Part shown: positions 34,037 through 42,085 of the stretch, piece by piece
How positions within the stretch are numbered: position 1 is the first letter of the stretch
Layout: each line of letters begins with the position of its first letter
Assembly: GCF_907164905.1 (NCBI RefSeq)
Contig: NZ_CAJRAF010000001.1
Location: 1,647,001 to 1,711,000, forward strand
Source: Dyadobacter sp. CECT 9275
GTDB taxonomy: Bacteria > Bacteroidota > Bacteroidia > Cytophagales > Spirosomataceae
DNA: 64,000 nt
Direction: 5' to 3'
Notes under the pieces: generated by a model
Database searches by the model: none
The model's input: the letters and a program-made list of their open reading frames with translations, nothing else
What the model was told of the DNA's origin: nothing
Program-made: the position numbers and the translations under genes

Positions 34037-34504
34037 ATGGACATTTCTGAAAAAATCAGCGTGTTATACGTTGATGATGAGCTAAACAACCTAAACTCCT
34101 TTAAAGCGGCCTTCAGAAGGGATTTTAATGTGCTGATTGCCACTTCGGGGCAGGAGGGGCTTAAGATTCTGGAGGAGAACACCATTCACGTCATTATCAC
34201 GGACCAGCGGATGCCGGGGATGACAGGTGTTGATTTTCTGATAGAGGTTCTGAAAAAGTTCTCTGATCCGATCCGTATCCTGCTGACCGGATATACGGAT
34301 GTTAACGCGGTGATTGACGCTGTCAATAAAGGACATATCTATTACTACATTAATAAGCCCTGGGATGAGGATCAGATGAAAATCGTAATCCGTAACGCCT
34401 ACGAGATTTTTAACCTGCGGGAAAAGAACCGGGAACTCATCGATAAACTGATTGAGGTGAACGGTCAGCTTGAATTTTTACTAAGGCAAAAATTGATTTC
34501 TTAG
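34037..34504 (+). CDS. Response regulator receiver protein, divergent to the Rv1355c operon
   Basis: A 155-aa protein: receiver (1-120; ISVLYVDDELNNLNSF, phospho-Asp56 in VIITDQRMPGMTG, LTGYTD, INKPWDEDQMKIVI) followed by a short coiled coil (EIFNLREKNRELIDKLIEVNGQLEFLL). No DNA-binding, HD-GYP or enzymatic domain. The receiver is close to that in the hybrid kinase at 27499 (shared DDE.N...FKA.FRR, DQRMP.MTGV and D.PW features), suggesting a duplicated or competing phosphate target. It ends at a bidirectional terminator. Confidence 0.9.
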   Translation: MDISEKISVLYVDDELNNLNSFKAAFRRDFNVLIATSGQEGLKILEENTIHVIITDQRMPGMTGVDFLIEVLKKFSDPIRILLTGYTDVNAVIDAVNKGHIYYYINKPWDEDQMKIVIRNAYEIFNLREKNRELIDKLIEVNGQLEFLLRQKLIS

Positions 34505-34532
34505 TCTGTCGTCAATAGGGAAAATAAATACT

Positions 34533-34577
34533 AAAACCGGTGAATAGTGATTGATAATCAGCTATTCACCGGTTTTT
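34533..34577 (+). terminator. Bidirectional hairpin terminator
   Basis: AAACCGGTGAATAG and CTATTCACCGGTTT pair perfectly around a 14-nt loop, followed by TTCTTTT. It ends the receiver gene at 34504. The opposite-strand 55-aa ORF (34558-34725) ends inside the hairpin, so the same structure may stop both. Confidence 0.8.
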
Positions 34578-34725
34578 CTTTTGCCAGCTTCACACGATAA
34601 TATAATCCCAGCGACTTAAGCAGATAGCTCATAAGGGTAAATGCGCCGGACAGGCCTATGGCTATAATCAGTATTCCTGCGAAGAAGATATTTGCCAGTG
34701 CTTTTAAAAAAAATATCAGTTCCAT
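34558..34725 (-). CDS. Small membrane protein, 55 aa
   Basis: Reads MELIFFLKALANIFFAGILI... with one long hydrophobic stretch, residues about 2-36, and a basic tail (RVKLAKEKPVNS). Its stop lies inside the terminator loop. It sits between the signalling locus and the dienelactone hydrolase, and resembles the ORFs at 7123 and 48203 in size and layout. No family recognised. Confidence 0.5.
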   Translation of the reverse strand: MELIFFLKALANIFFAGILIIAIGLSGAFTLMSYLLKSLGLYYRVKLAKEKPVNS

Positions 34726-34822
34726 ATCCGTTCAATTTTAAGACTGTTTTAGCAATGCAAAAAATCATGCCATGCAGCACTTATCCCGGATAAAATCCGT
34801 TGCGTTTTGTGTTAAGGTGATG

Positions 34823-35680
34823 TCAGGAAAGTGTCTCGTTAAATGCTTTAAGTGTACGTTCCCAGGCGAGTTTAGCGGCTTCTGGGTTGTAACGGGCGGC
34901 AGAGCTGTCGTTCAGAAAAGCGTGCTGAGCGCCTTCGTATATAAAAATCTCATATTGGGTGCCGGCCTTTTTTAACGCTTCCTCGTAAGCCGGTATTCCG
35001 GCATTGATACGCTCGTCAAGCCCGCCATAATGCAGCTGAATTCTGGCCCTTATCCTTGGAACATCGGCAGCTTCCGGCTGGCGGCCATAATAAGCTACGG
35101 CTACTTTAAGATCCGGCGAGTGCACCGCCAGCTGGTTGGATAACGCACCACCCCAGCAGAACCCAACGCAGCCTGTTTTTCCGTTACTTTCCTTCCTGCT
35201 TTTCAGGTAATCGAAGCCTTTCTGAAAATTGACAATGTTCTTTTGCGGGTCTATCCTGGCAAACAGCGCCCGGGCCTGATCTTCATCTGCGGGGGTTCCT
35301 CCAAAAGGGGCCAGGGCGTCAGGCGCAAGTGCAATAAAACCAGCTTTGGCAATACGCCTGGCCACATCCCTGGTATGTGGATTTAATCCACGGTTTTCAT
35401 GAATTACGATCACCCCGCCTTTTTTGCGCTTTGTTCTGGGGACGGCCAGATACCCCTTCATTTCGGAACCATCAGCCTGATAGGTGATATCTTCCGTCAG
35501 TATTTCGTCGTCGTTCTCACGGACGGTTGCTGCATTTGCGTAGTTCACCTCCAGGAACGGCAGCACCGCAAGTGCAGCAGTTGTACTTCCTGTGATCCTA
35601 GCGAGTCGTCTGAGGAAAACCTCCCGGCTCAGAGGCTTATGGGTATATTCGTCAAAAAGATTTATAATACGCTGATCCAT
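34823..35680 (-). CDS. Dienelactone hydrolase family protein, exported
   Basis: A 285-aa alpha/beta hydrolase. The N-terminus LSREVFLRRLARITGSTTAALAVLPFLEVNYANA reads as a twin-arginine-type export signal. The hydrolase core has GGVIVIHENRGLNPHTRDVARRIA, the nucleophile elbow GFCWGGALS with Cys, and C-terminal acid/His (LHYGGLDERINAG, GAQHAF). A Cys nucleophile and Glu in HENRG match dienelactone hydrolases, which open lactone rings. The natural substrate here is unknown. It stands alone. Confidence 0.87.
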   Translation of the reverse strand: MDQRIINLFDEYTHKPLSREVFLRRLARITGSTTAALAVLPFLEVNYANAATVRENDDEILTEDITYQADGSEMKGYLAVPRTKRKKGGVIVIHENRGLNPHTRDVARRIAKAGFIALAPDALAPFGGTPADEDQARALFARIDPQKNIVNFQKGFDYLKSRKESNGKTGCVGFCWGGALSNQLAVHSPDLKVAVAYYGRQPEAADVPRIRARIQLHYGGLDERINAGIPAYEEALKKAGTQYEIFIYEGAQHAFLNDSSAARYNPEAAKLAWERTLKAFNETLS

Positions 35681-35905
35681 GTTTTTATTAGAATTAAAGT
35701 AAAACGGACATGTACGGATAATTCGCCGGGTAACCGGAAAGCAGCAACGGCGTTTTAATATACGGTTATTTTGGTTAATTTACATTGCTGTACGCTGTTA
35801 CTTTAATTCTGTTCGTGGCGGAGTTATCTGTCGAATTTTACAGAGACGTACAGCCATACTCTCAATATTTTATTTAGAATTGTTTTAATTAAGGTAAAGG
35901 CCCAT

Positions 35906-35913
35906 TACTTTTG
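35906..35913 (+). promoter_or_regulatory. -7 promoter box (TACTTTTG) for the MerR-type gene
   Basis: An exact TAnnTTTG match ending 2 bp before an ATG at 35916. Transcripts should begin near 35917, so translation more likely starts at the second in-frame ATG, 35934. Confidence 0.5.
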
Positions 35914-35933
35914 CCATGCTAAATCAGGATCAG

Positions 35934-36242
35934 ATGGAAGCAGGAAAAATTTATTATGATACCAATGAAGTGGCTGCCATGGTAGGATGTGAGCCATCCG
36001 CACTGCGTTTCTGGGAAAAGAAATTTCCCCAGCTTAACCCCAAAAGAGACAGCCGGAACAGAAGGCGGTACACCGAAAGAGACATTGAGATCGTTCGTAA
36101 GATCATGCACCAGAAGGAACACCAGGGTAGGACCATCAAAGGGGCCAGGGAGCAAATGAGGCGTAAGGAAGAGTCTCAGCTCCTGGTGCAGCGATTGCTG
36201 CGGGTCCGGAAGTTTCTGGTGGATATCAAGGAGGCATTATAA
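35934..36242 (+). CDS. MerR family transcriptional regulator
   Basis: A 102-aa DNA-binding protein: IYYDTNEVAAMVGCEPSALRFWEKKFPQLNPKRDSRNRRRYTERDIEIVRKI is a MerR-type winged helix-turn-helix. KEHQGRTIKGAREQMRR is the start of the dimer helix. It lacks the C-terminal effector domain. An ATG at 35916 would add six residues but overlaps the predicted transcript start. It is 42 bp before the M28 peptidase gene and may be co-transcribed. Proteins of this small form are common in Bacteroidota; targets unknown. Confidence 0.88.
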   Translation: MEAGKIYYDTNEVAAMVGCEPSALRFWEKKFPQLNPKRDSRNRRRYTERDIEIVRKIMHQKEHQGRTIKGAREQMRRKEESQLLVQRLLRVRKFLVDIKEAL

Positions 36243-36284
36243 ATAAATAAAAATAAGGGCACAGTGTCGTACATAAATCTTGTA

Positions 36285-37508
36285 ATGAAGCAATTACTGT
36301 TTATCGTTTTTTTACTCAGAATAAGTAGTCTGCAGGCGCAGCCATTTCAGGTATCTGACCTAAAAACACACATTTCATTTCTGGCATCGGACGATCTGGA
36401 AGGGAGAGGTACCGGGAGCCTGGGGGAGATACGCGCTGCCAATTACATTGCCGCTTTATTTAAAAGTTACGGATTGCAGCCTGCGGGAAAGGATGGTTCT
36501 TATTTTCAGACTTTTGAAAGCAAAATTTCCGTCGAAACCATCCCGCATACTGTAACTGCCCGGAACGTGATCGGTTTTTTGGATAACGGCGCTGAGCAGA
36601 CGATCGTGGTAGGAGCGCATTATGATCATTTGGGCAAAGGTTTTCAGGGAAGCTCGCTCTCGCCCGATAGTAAAAATCAGATTCATAACGGAGCCGATGA
36701 CAATGCTTCCGGTACTTCAGGGGTGCTTGAGCTTGCGAAATACTATGCCGGGAATGGCGTGAATGAAAAGCATAATTTTCTTTTCATCGCTTTTTCGGGA
36801 GAAGAACTGGGCCTCATCGGTTCCAAATATTTTACCAGCATGCCCACCAAACCGCTGTCTTCCCTTGTTGCGATGATCAACATGGATATGATCGGCAGGC
36901 TGGACGACGCTAAGGGACTGGTTGTTTCGGGATGGGGAACAAGCCCTTTATGGGGGAAGATTGTTCCACCAGCTGCAAAAAAGTATAATATTGCCGTAAC
37001 AGCGGATTCATCTGGGGTCGGGGCTTCGGATCATACCTCTTTTTATCTGAAAGATATCCCGGTACTCCAGTTTTTTTCAGGCGGGCATGGCGATTACCAC
37101 AAAATATCGGATGATGCAGATAAAATAAATTATGAGGGCGTGGCCAGGGTACTGGGTGCCGTTGCGACGGTGATCAACAGCCTGGATGCCGAACCAGGCA
37201 AGCCAATGTTTACACAGGCTGGGAACGCGCATAAAGCCGCAACCACTTCAACGTTTAAAGTCACACTGGGTGTAATGCCGGATTATACCTTTAGTGGGAA
37301 AGGACTAAGAGTTGACGGTGTTTCACAGGGCAGGCCTGCCGCCGTTGCGGGCATACAGACAGGTGATATCATCATTAAACTTGCTGGCAAAGACATTGGT
37401 ACCATCTACGATTATATGGAAGTATTGGGCGCGCACGAAAAAGGAGAGGTTGTGGAAGCACAGTATGTAAGGAAAGGCCAAAAACAAACCGTGACGGTCA
37501 GGTTTTAG
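36285..37508 (+). CDS. M28 family metallopeptidase with PDZ domain, secreted
   Basis: A 407-aa protein with signal MKQLLFIVFLLRISSLQAQ. The M28 aminopeptidase motifs are VGAHYDHLG (zinc His/Asp), NGADDNASGTSGVLELA (bridging Asp), AFSGEELGLIG (catalytic Glu, zinc Glu) and NMDMIGR. The final zinc His lies in FSGGHGDYHKISDDADK. A C-terminal PDZ domain (about residues 315-405; LRVDGVSQGRPAAVAGIQTGDIIIKLAGKDIG) may present substrates. An upstream GTG at 36264 is rejected since it would mask the signal peptide. It likely removes N-terminal amino acids from peptides in the periplasm. Confidence 0.92.
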   Translation: MKQLLFIVFLLRISSLQAQPFQVSDLKTHISFLASDDLEGRGTGSLGEIRAANYIAALFKSYGLQPAGKDGSYFQTFESKISVETIPHTVTARNVIGFLDNGAEQTIVVGAHYDHLGKGFQGSSLSPDSKNQIHNGADDNASGTSGVLELAKYYAGNGVNEKHNFLFIAFSGEELGLIGSKYFTSMPTKPLSSLVAMINMDMIGRLDDAKGLVVSGWGTSPLWGKIVPPAAKKYNIAVTADSSGVGASDHTSFYLKDIPVLQFFSGGHGDYHKISDDADKINYEGVARVLGAVATVINSLDAEPGKPMFTQAGNAHKAATTSTFKVTLGVMPDYTFSGKGLRVDGVSQGRPAAVAGIQTGDIIIKLAGKDIGTIYDYMEVLGAHEKGEVVEAQYVRKGQKQTVTVRF

Positions 37509-37527
37509 CATTTACGGTATCCGCGTT

Positions 37528-38037
37528 TTATTGCATCAATCCCCGCTTTCCCAGTTCAATTACCTCCATTTGGCTGATGACCCCCTCGTGCAGATTGAAA
37601 CGCAGCAGGGTTCTCATCTTATGAAATCCTTCCTTTCCTGCAGCACCGGGATTGATATATAACATATCTTTCAGGCTCTTGTCCCGTATCACCCTCAGAA
37701 TATGAGAATGGCCGCATATGAAAATATCCGGAGTTTCTGCTCTTAATCTGGGCATAACCTGCGGATTGTATTTGGGCGGAGCCCCACCGATGTGGGTCAT
37801 CCAGACCCTGAATCCCTCTGTTTCAAAATGCAGATTTTCAACCGAACGCTGCCGTACCTCCCTGTTGTCTATATTGCCGTAAACTACTTTTAGCGGCTTA
37901 AATTCTTCCAGTTTATCCAGGATATCTACCGTCCCAATATCTCCTGCGTGCCATATTTCGTCACATTGGGAAAAATGGTCGAATATCCTTGGATCCAGAT
38001 AACTGTGTGTGTCCGAAATTAAACCTATTCTCGTCAT
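37528..38037 (-). CDS. YfcE/MJ0936-type metallophosphoesterase
   Basis: A 169-aa calcineurin-like phosphoesterase: MTRIGLISDTHSYLDPRIFDHF, EIWHAGDIGTVDIL, VYGNIDN, MTHIGGAPPKY and IFICGHSHILRV supply the Asp, His, Asn and His ligands of the two-metal site. Such enzymes hydrolyse phosphodiesters; the in vivo substrate is not known. Convergent with the M28 gene by 19 bp. A -7 box lies 19 bp upstream of its ATG. Confidence 0.9.
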   Translation of the reverse strand: MTRIGLISDTHSYLDPRIFDHFSQCDEIWHAGDIGTVDILDKLEEFKPLKVVYGNIDNREVRQRSVENLHFETEGFRVWMTHIGGAPPKYNPQVMPRLRAETPDIFICGHSHILRVIRDKSLKDMLYINPGAAGKEGFHKMRTLLRFNLHEGVISQMEVIELGKRGLMQ

Positions 38038-38056
38038 TCAGTATGCTTTTTTTGCG

Positions 38057-38064
38057 CAAAGGTA
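38057..38064 (-). promoter_or_regulatory. -7 promoter box (TACCTTTG) for the phosphoesterase gene
   Basis: An exact TAnnTTTG match on the minus strand that ends 19 bp before the ATG at 38037. It gives a short leader of about 16 nt. Confidence 0.5.
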
Positions 38065-38290
38065 GGCAACGAATTCACCGTTAAATAAATTTTTAAAATA
38101 TTATTGGATGATATTGTTACTTATATATACTAAAAAGGGTAGTATTGAGTTGTACTAATTCTTAATAAAAGTTAAATGTATGTTATTTTGATCCAAAAAC
38201 TAAAAAATTAGTTGTGAAATCGGATTGCAATATTTATACTTGCACCTAGTATTTGAAAAGTTACTTACAATCACCTAATTCTGCCCAGCC

Positions 38291-41119
38291 TTGAAAAAAA
38301 TCCTACTTCTGCTCAGTTGTTGTTTATTGGTACTGTCTGCAAACGCACAGACAGGCGGACGTTTTACGCTCAAAGGAACCATGGCGGATACTGCTGGAGT
38401 GGGTTTGCCCGAAGCTACTGTGATGCTTTTGGCGCCGAAGGATTCCTCCCTTGTCAATTTCGGAAGAACAGGAAAAGACGGGTCTTTTGAGTTTAAAAAT
38501 CTGAAGCGCCTTCCGTATATTCTTAAGGTTACCTACGTGGGTTATGTACCTTTTCAGCACAATGTTACTCCTGCAGAGGGTGATGTAACAGACCTTGGCA
38601 AATTCGGAATGAAGTATCTCAACCAGGAATTATACGCGGTGGTGATCAAAGCGGCCCGTGCGCCGTTGAGCATCCGCGGAGATACTGTTGAGTATGACCC
38701 TCGTTCATTTAAGGTACCACCGGGGGCAACAGTTGAGGACCTTCTTCGAAGGCTTCCCGGAATGCAGGTAGAACAGGATGGTACCATTAAAGCGCAGGGG
38801 GAAACCGTAAAACGTGTAACGGTTGATGGTAAGCGTTTTTTTGGAGATGATACCAAAGCCGCTACCAAAAACCTGCCAGCAGAAGCCATTGCTAAGGTAC
38901 AGGTGTTTAATGATAAGACGGAGCAGTCGCGGATTACGGGTGTGGAGGACGGAAAACGGGAAAAGACGGTAAACCTTGAATTAAAAGACAGCCACAAAAA
39001 AGGTGGTTTCGGAAAAGCTTCAGTAGGAGCGGGGTCGGACAACCGGCTGGAAGGGAAGATCAACTATAACAGGTTCAACGAAAAAAACCAGTTTTCGGTG
39101 ATCGGACTGGGCAATAATACCAACTCCGGGGGGATGTCCTGGGACGACTATCAGGATTTTAAAGGAAGCCAGTCTTTTAACTGGGGCGATGACGGAGACT
39201 TCGGATTTGGAGGCGGACGGTATATATCTTTCGGTGGAGATAATGACGAGGAGAGTCTCACCATTCAGGCGGGACGGGGCGGTCAGAACAAAGGATTTAA
39301 CAAGAACTGGGCTGGTGGAGCCAATTATAATTATGACGATAAGAAAACCAAGTTCAATACCAGCTACTACTATAACCAGACCAACCAGACTCTGGATGCG
39401 ATTGTTAACCAGCGGAATTTTCTGAGTAATCTGACCTACAACACGGTGGATACCAACAGACGGGCCAATTTTAACGGCAATCACCGGGGAAGTCTCAGGT
39501 TTGAAAAAACAATCGATTCGGTCAATACCCTGATCGTTTTGAGTAATATGAGAATCGGGAATGGTACTACCGATTACACCAATGACCGGCGGTACTTCCG
39601 TGAAGAAAACGTATTATCCAATAAAACCAATGTAAAGAACTTTTCAGATTTTAACTCCTTTGCCATTGGCAATACCGCCATTTTCAGGCATAAATTTAAG
39701 GAAAAGGGGAAAAATTTTGCTGCCAGTTTCGCGTATAATATCAACAACTCAAACGGTATCATTAATCAGCAGTCGGTTAACCAGTTTTTTAATCCGATGG
39801 AGACGGAACCTGACAGTGTACTGAATGTCAACCAAAGGAACGATACCAAAAGTTTACGTAACCAGATCAAGTCCAGTTTGTTGTATATCGAGCCGTTGTC
39901 CAAGAAATTCTTCCTGGAATCATTTTATAATTTCAGCCTGAAATCCGATGAGGTAACCAGGGAGGTGAACGACAGGGGAGAGGGGATAGATGTTCCCAAT
40001 CTCAGTCTGACGAGGTACTATAATAATAAGTCGACCTTTAACAGAATTGGTACCACACTGAGATATTCCCATAACGGACTTAATATTTCGGCGGGTGTAG
40101 GTGCTCAGCAAATTCACATGGATGGAAAGTTTGCGGTAACCAAGGATGATGATTACAGCTTCGTAGACCGAAAATATAACAATGTGGTACCCAATGTTTC
40201 GATGAGCTATGACCTGAAAAAGAACCGTTATCTGTATGGGGGATACCGCATGTCGGTGAATGAGCCGTCCATCTCTGATCTTCAGCCCATTGTAGATAAC
40301 AGCAATCCCTTGTTTATCCGCGTAGGAAATCCCAATTTGAAACCTTCCGTCTCTCAGTCTGCCGATATTGGGTATAATATGTTCAATCCGGGTAATTTCA
40401 TGCAGGTATATTTCGGCGCCAATTATCAGTACTTCAGGAATCAGGTCATTTATAACCAGATTGTGGATGAGAATTTGGTCACCACCACCACACCCACCAA
40501 TATCAGCGGTGGTAATATGTTCAGCTTTTATTCGAACTATGGTTTTCCGATCGTTAAAACCAAAAGTAACCTGACGCTGAACGCCTCCTATAACCTTAAC
40601 AATAACCTTACGAACATTAATAATGTCCTGAATAAAACGCAGACAAATGGCTACAACTTTGGTTTAAGGACAGACTTTACACCCAGCGACAAGTTTACCA
40701 TCTATGCCAATGCCTACTGGAATATCAGTGATACCAAATATTCCATCAGTGAGGGACAGAATCAGAAGATTGTGAACGGTAATTACAGCGCAGAACTGAA
40801 TTATAAGCTTCCAAAGGATATTTATTTTCAGAGCCGCTTCAATTACAACACCTATACCAATGACAGGGTGGGTTTCAATCAGAGTATGCCGATCCTGAAT
40901 GTTTCGTTTTACAAGGCTGTCCTGAAAAGCAAGAAAGGAGAGATCCGTTTGTCGGCATTTGACCTTTTTAACAAAAACAGAGGTATTTCGCAGTATGCCT
41001 CACAGAATTTCGTTTCACAGGAACAGGTACGTACGCTGGCCAGGTATTTCATGCTTAGCTTTACCTACAACATGCGCGGTGTGACACATTCGGTGCGCCG
41101 GAAGGGATATGGTTTCTAA
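38291..41119 (+). CDS. Outer-membrane beta-barrel protein, TonB-receptor-like (OMP_b-brl_3)
   Basis: A 942-aa outer-membrane protein starting with TTG (no ATG precedes it in frame). The signal is KILLLLSCCLLVLSANAQ. A CarboxypepD-reg-like domain (about 25-110; LKGTMADTAGVGLPEATVMLL) and a plug-like segment (about 130-225; PPGATVEDLLRRLPGMQVEQDGTIKAQGETVKRVTVDGKRFFGDD) are followed by a long barrel with many Asn/Gly turns. No full TonB box was seen. It is 10 bp upstream of the GLPGLI gene, a frequent Bacteroidota pairing whose job is unknown. Confidence 0.88.
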   Translation: MKKILLLLSCCLLVLSANAQTGGRFTLKGTMADTAGVGLPEATVMLLAPKDSSLVNFGRTGKDGSFEFKNLKRLPYILKVTYVGYVPFQHNVTPAEGDVTDLGKFGMKYLNQELYAVVIKAARAPLSIRGDTVEYDPRSFKVPPGATVEDLLRRLPGMQVEQDGTIKAQGETVKRVTVDGKRFFGDDTKAATKNLPAEAIAKVQVFNDKTEQSRITGVEDGKREKTVNLELKDSHKKGGFGKASVGAGSDNRLEGKINYNRFNEKNQFSVIGLGNNTNSGGMSWDDYQDFKGSQSFNWGDDGDFGFGGGRYISFGGDNDEESLTIQAGRGGQNKGFNKNWAGGANYNYDDKKTKFNTSYYYNQTNQTLDAIVNQRNFLSNLTYNTVDTNRRANFNGNHRGSLRFEKTIDSVNTLIVLSNMRIGNGTTDYTNDRRYFREENVLSNKTNVKNFSDFNSFAIGNTAIFRHKFKEKGKNFAASFAYNINNSNGIINQQSVNQFFNPMETEPDSVLNVNQRNDTKSLRNQIKSSLLYIEPLSKKFFLESFYNFSLKSDEVTREVNDRGEGIDVPNLSLTRYYNNKSTFNRIGTTLRYSHNGLNISAGVGAQQIHMDGKFAVTKDDDYSFVDRKYNNVVPNVSMSYDLKKNRYLYGGYRMSVNEPSISDLQPIVDNSNPLFIRVGNPNLKPSVSQSADIGYNMFNPGNFMQVYFGANYQYFRNQVIYNQIVDENLVTTTTPTNISGGNMFSFYSNYGFPIVKTKSNLTLNASYNLNNNLTNINNVLNKTQTNGYNFGLRTDFTPSDKFTIYANAYWNISDTKYSISEGQNQKIVNGNYSAELNYKLPKDIYFQSRFNYNTYTNDRVGFNQSMPILNVSFYKAVLKSKKGEIRLSAFDLFNKNRGISQYASQNFVSQEQVRTLARYFMLSFTYNMRGVTHSVRRKGYGF

Positions 41120-41128
41120 CAAATCAAA

Positions 41129-41896
41129 ATGCTAAAACAGATGAAGCATTCCAATATGAAAAGGTTATTCGTTCTTTTATTCTTAATCAACAGCACCACC
41201 GGATTTTCCCAAGGTACTGAAGGTGTTGTCACTTATCAACGTACACAGTTCTGGACAAAAATTCTTCCCCGGCTTACTTTCCTCAGCCAGGAAGAGAAAG
41301 ACAGGGAGCTCCGGACCTGGGGCAGCGATGATACGGGGTGGAAAACCAAATACCAGCTTTATTTTAACGGAAAGGAAAGCAAGTTTGTCGAAATACAGGA
41401 GCAATCGGAATACGGCTACAACCGCCGTCCCAGCGAGTACATGATCTACCGGAATTTCGATCAGGAGAAAAGGGTGGAAATTGAAGAGATCTCCGCCAAA
41501 CAATATCTGGTGGAGGACTCACTGGTTACCCCTTCCTGGAAGGTGCTTAACAAGATTAAGGAAGTCAACGGTGAGCTATGTATGATGGCTGTGACTGAAG
41601 ATACCATCCGTGGACAGAAAATTGTTGCGTGGTTCGCCAACAATATAGCCGTTTCCGCTGGCCCGGAAAAGTATTTCGGATTGCCCGGCCTGATCATGGA
41701 GCTGGATATTGACGATGGAGCCGTTATTATTTCTGCCATCAAAGTAGAAATGAAACCCGTTTCGGAACAGTTGGTGTTGCCCAAAAAGATTAAAGGGAAA
41801 AAAATTGGAGCTAGTGATTACGATAAACTCATCGCGGGTATCATTAGGGATAGCAATAAAGGGCGGAGAAATCCATACTGGTCCATTCGTTATTAA
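41129..41896 (+). CDS. GLPGLI family protein
   Basis: A 255-aa exported protein (signal MKRLFVLLFLINSTTGFSQ, so starts at 41144 or 41156 are also possible). It carries the defining motif, here KYFGLPGLIMELDIDDG. The family is restricted to Bacteroidota and has no established function. It follows the beta-barrel protein gene almost directly, so the two probably act together at the outer membrane. Confidence 0.9.
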   Translation: MLKQMKHSNMKRLFVLLFLINSTTGFSQGTEGVVTYQRTQFWTKILPRLTFLSQEEKDRELRTWGSDDTGWKTKYQLYFNGKESKFVEIQEQSEYGYNRRPSEYMIYRNFDQEKRVEIEEISAKQYLVEDSLVTPSWKVLNKIKEVNGELCMMAVTEDTIRGQKIVAWFANNIAVSAGPEKYFGLPGLIMELDIDDGAVIISAIKVEMKPVSEQLVLPKKIKGKKIGASDYDKLIAGIIRDSNKGRRNPYWSIRY

Positions 41897-41958
41897 GTAC
41901 TTCATTAGAAAATCATTAGAAAAAAGTGGGACTAACTTTCGTAGTTTCACTTTTTTTG

Positions 41959-41966
41959 TACCTTTG
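41959..41966 (+). promoter_or_regulatory. -7 promoter box (TACCTTTG) upstream of ompA-like gene
   Basis: An exact TAnnTTTG match. A TTT-rich -33 region precedes it. It gives a leader of roughly 110 nt that contains the small upstream ORF at 42020. Confidence 0.5.
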
Positions 41967-42019
41967 CGTTTTAAAAAACCGCTGCGTACGTTTTGGCATG
42001 GTTTTTTAAATTGGGAAAT

Positions 42020-42085
42020 ATGAAAAAAGGAAGTTTCTTAGTAACCAGTGTTAACTTTATACCAATAACCCTTATTTTATTATGA
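42020..42085 (+). CDS. 21-codon upstream ORF overlapping the ompA start
   Basis: Reads MKKGSFLVTSVNFIPITLILL. Its stop TGA overlaps the ompA ATG as ATGA (42082-42085), so ribosomes finishing it could restart on ompA. GGGAAAT just upstream could be a weak ribosome site. It may be a regulatory leader or chance. Confidence 0.35.
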   Translation: MKKGSFLVTSVNFIPITLILL

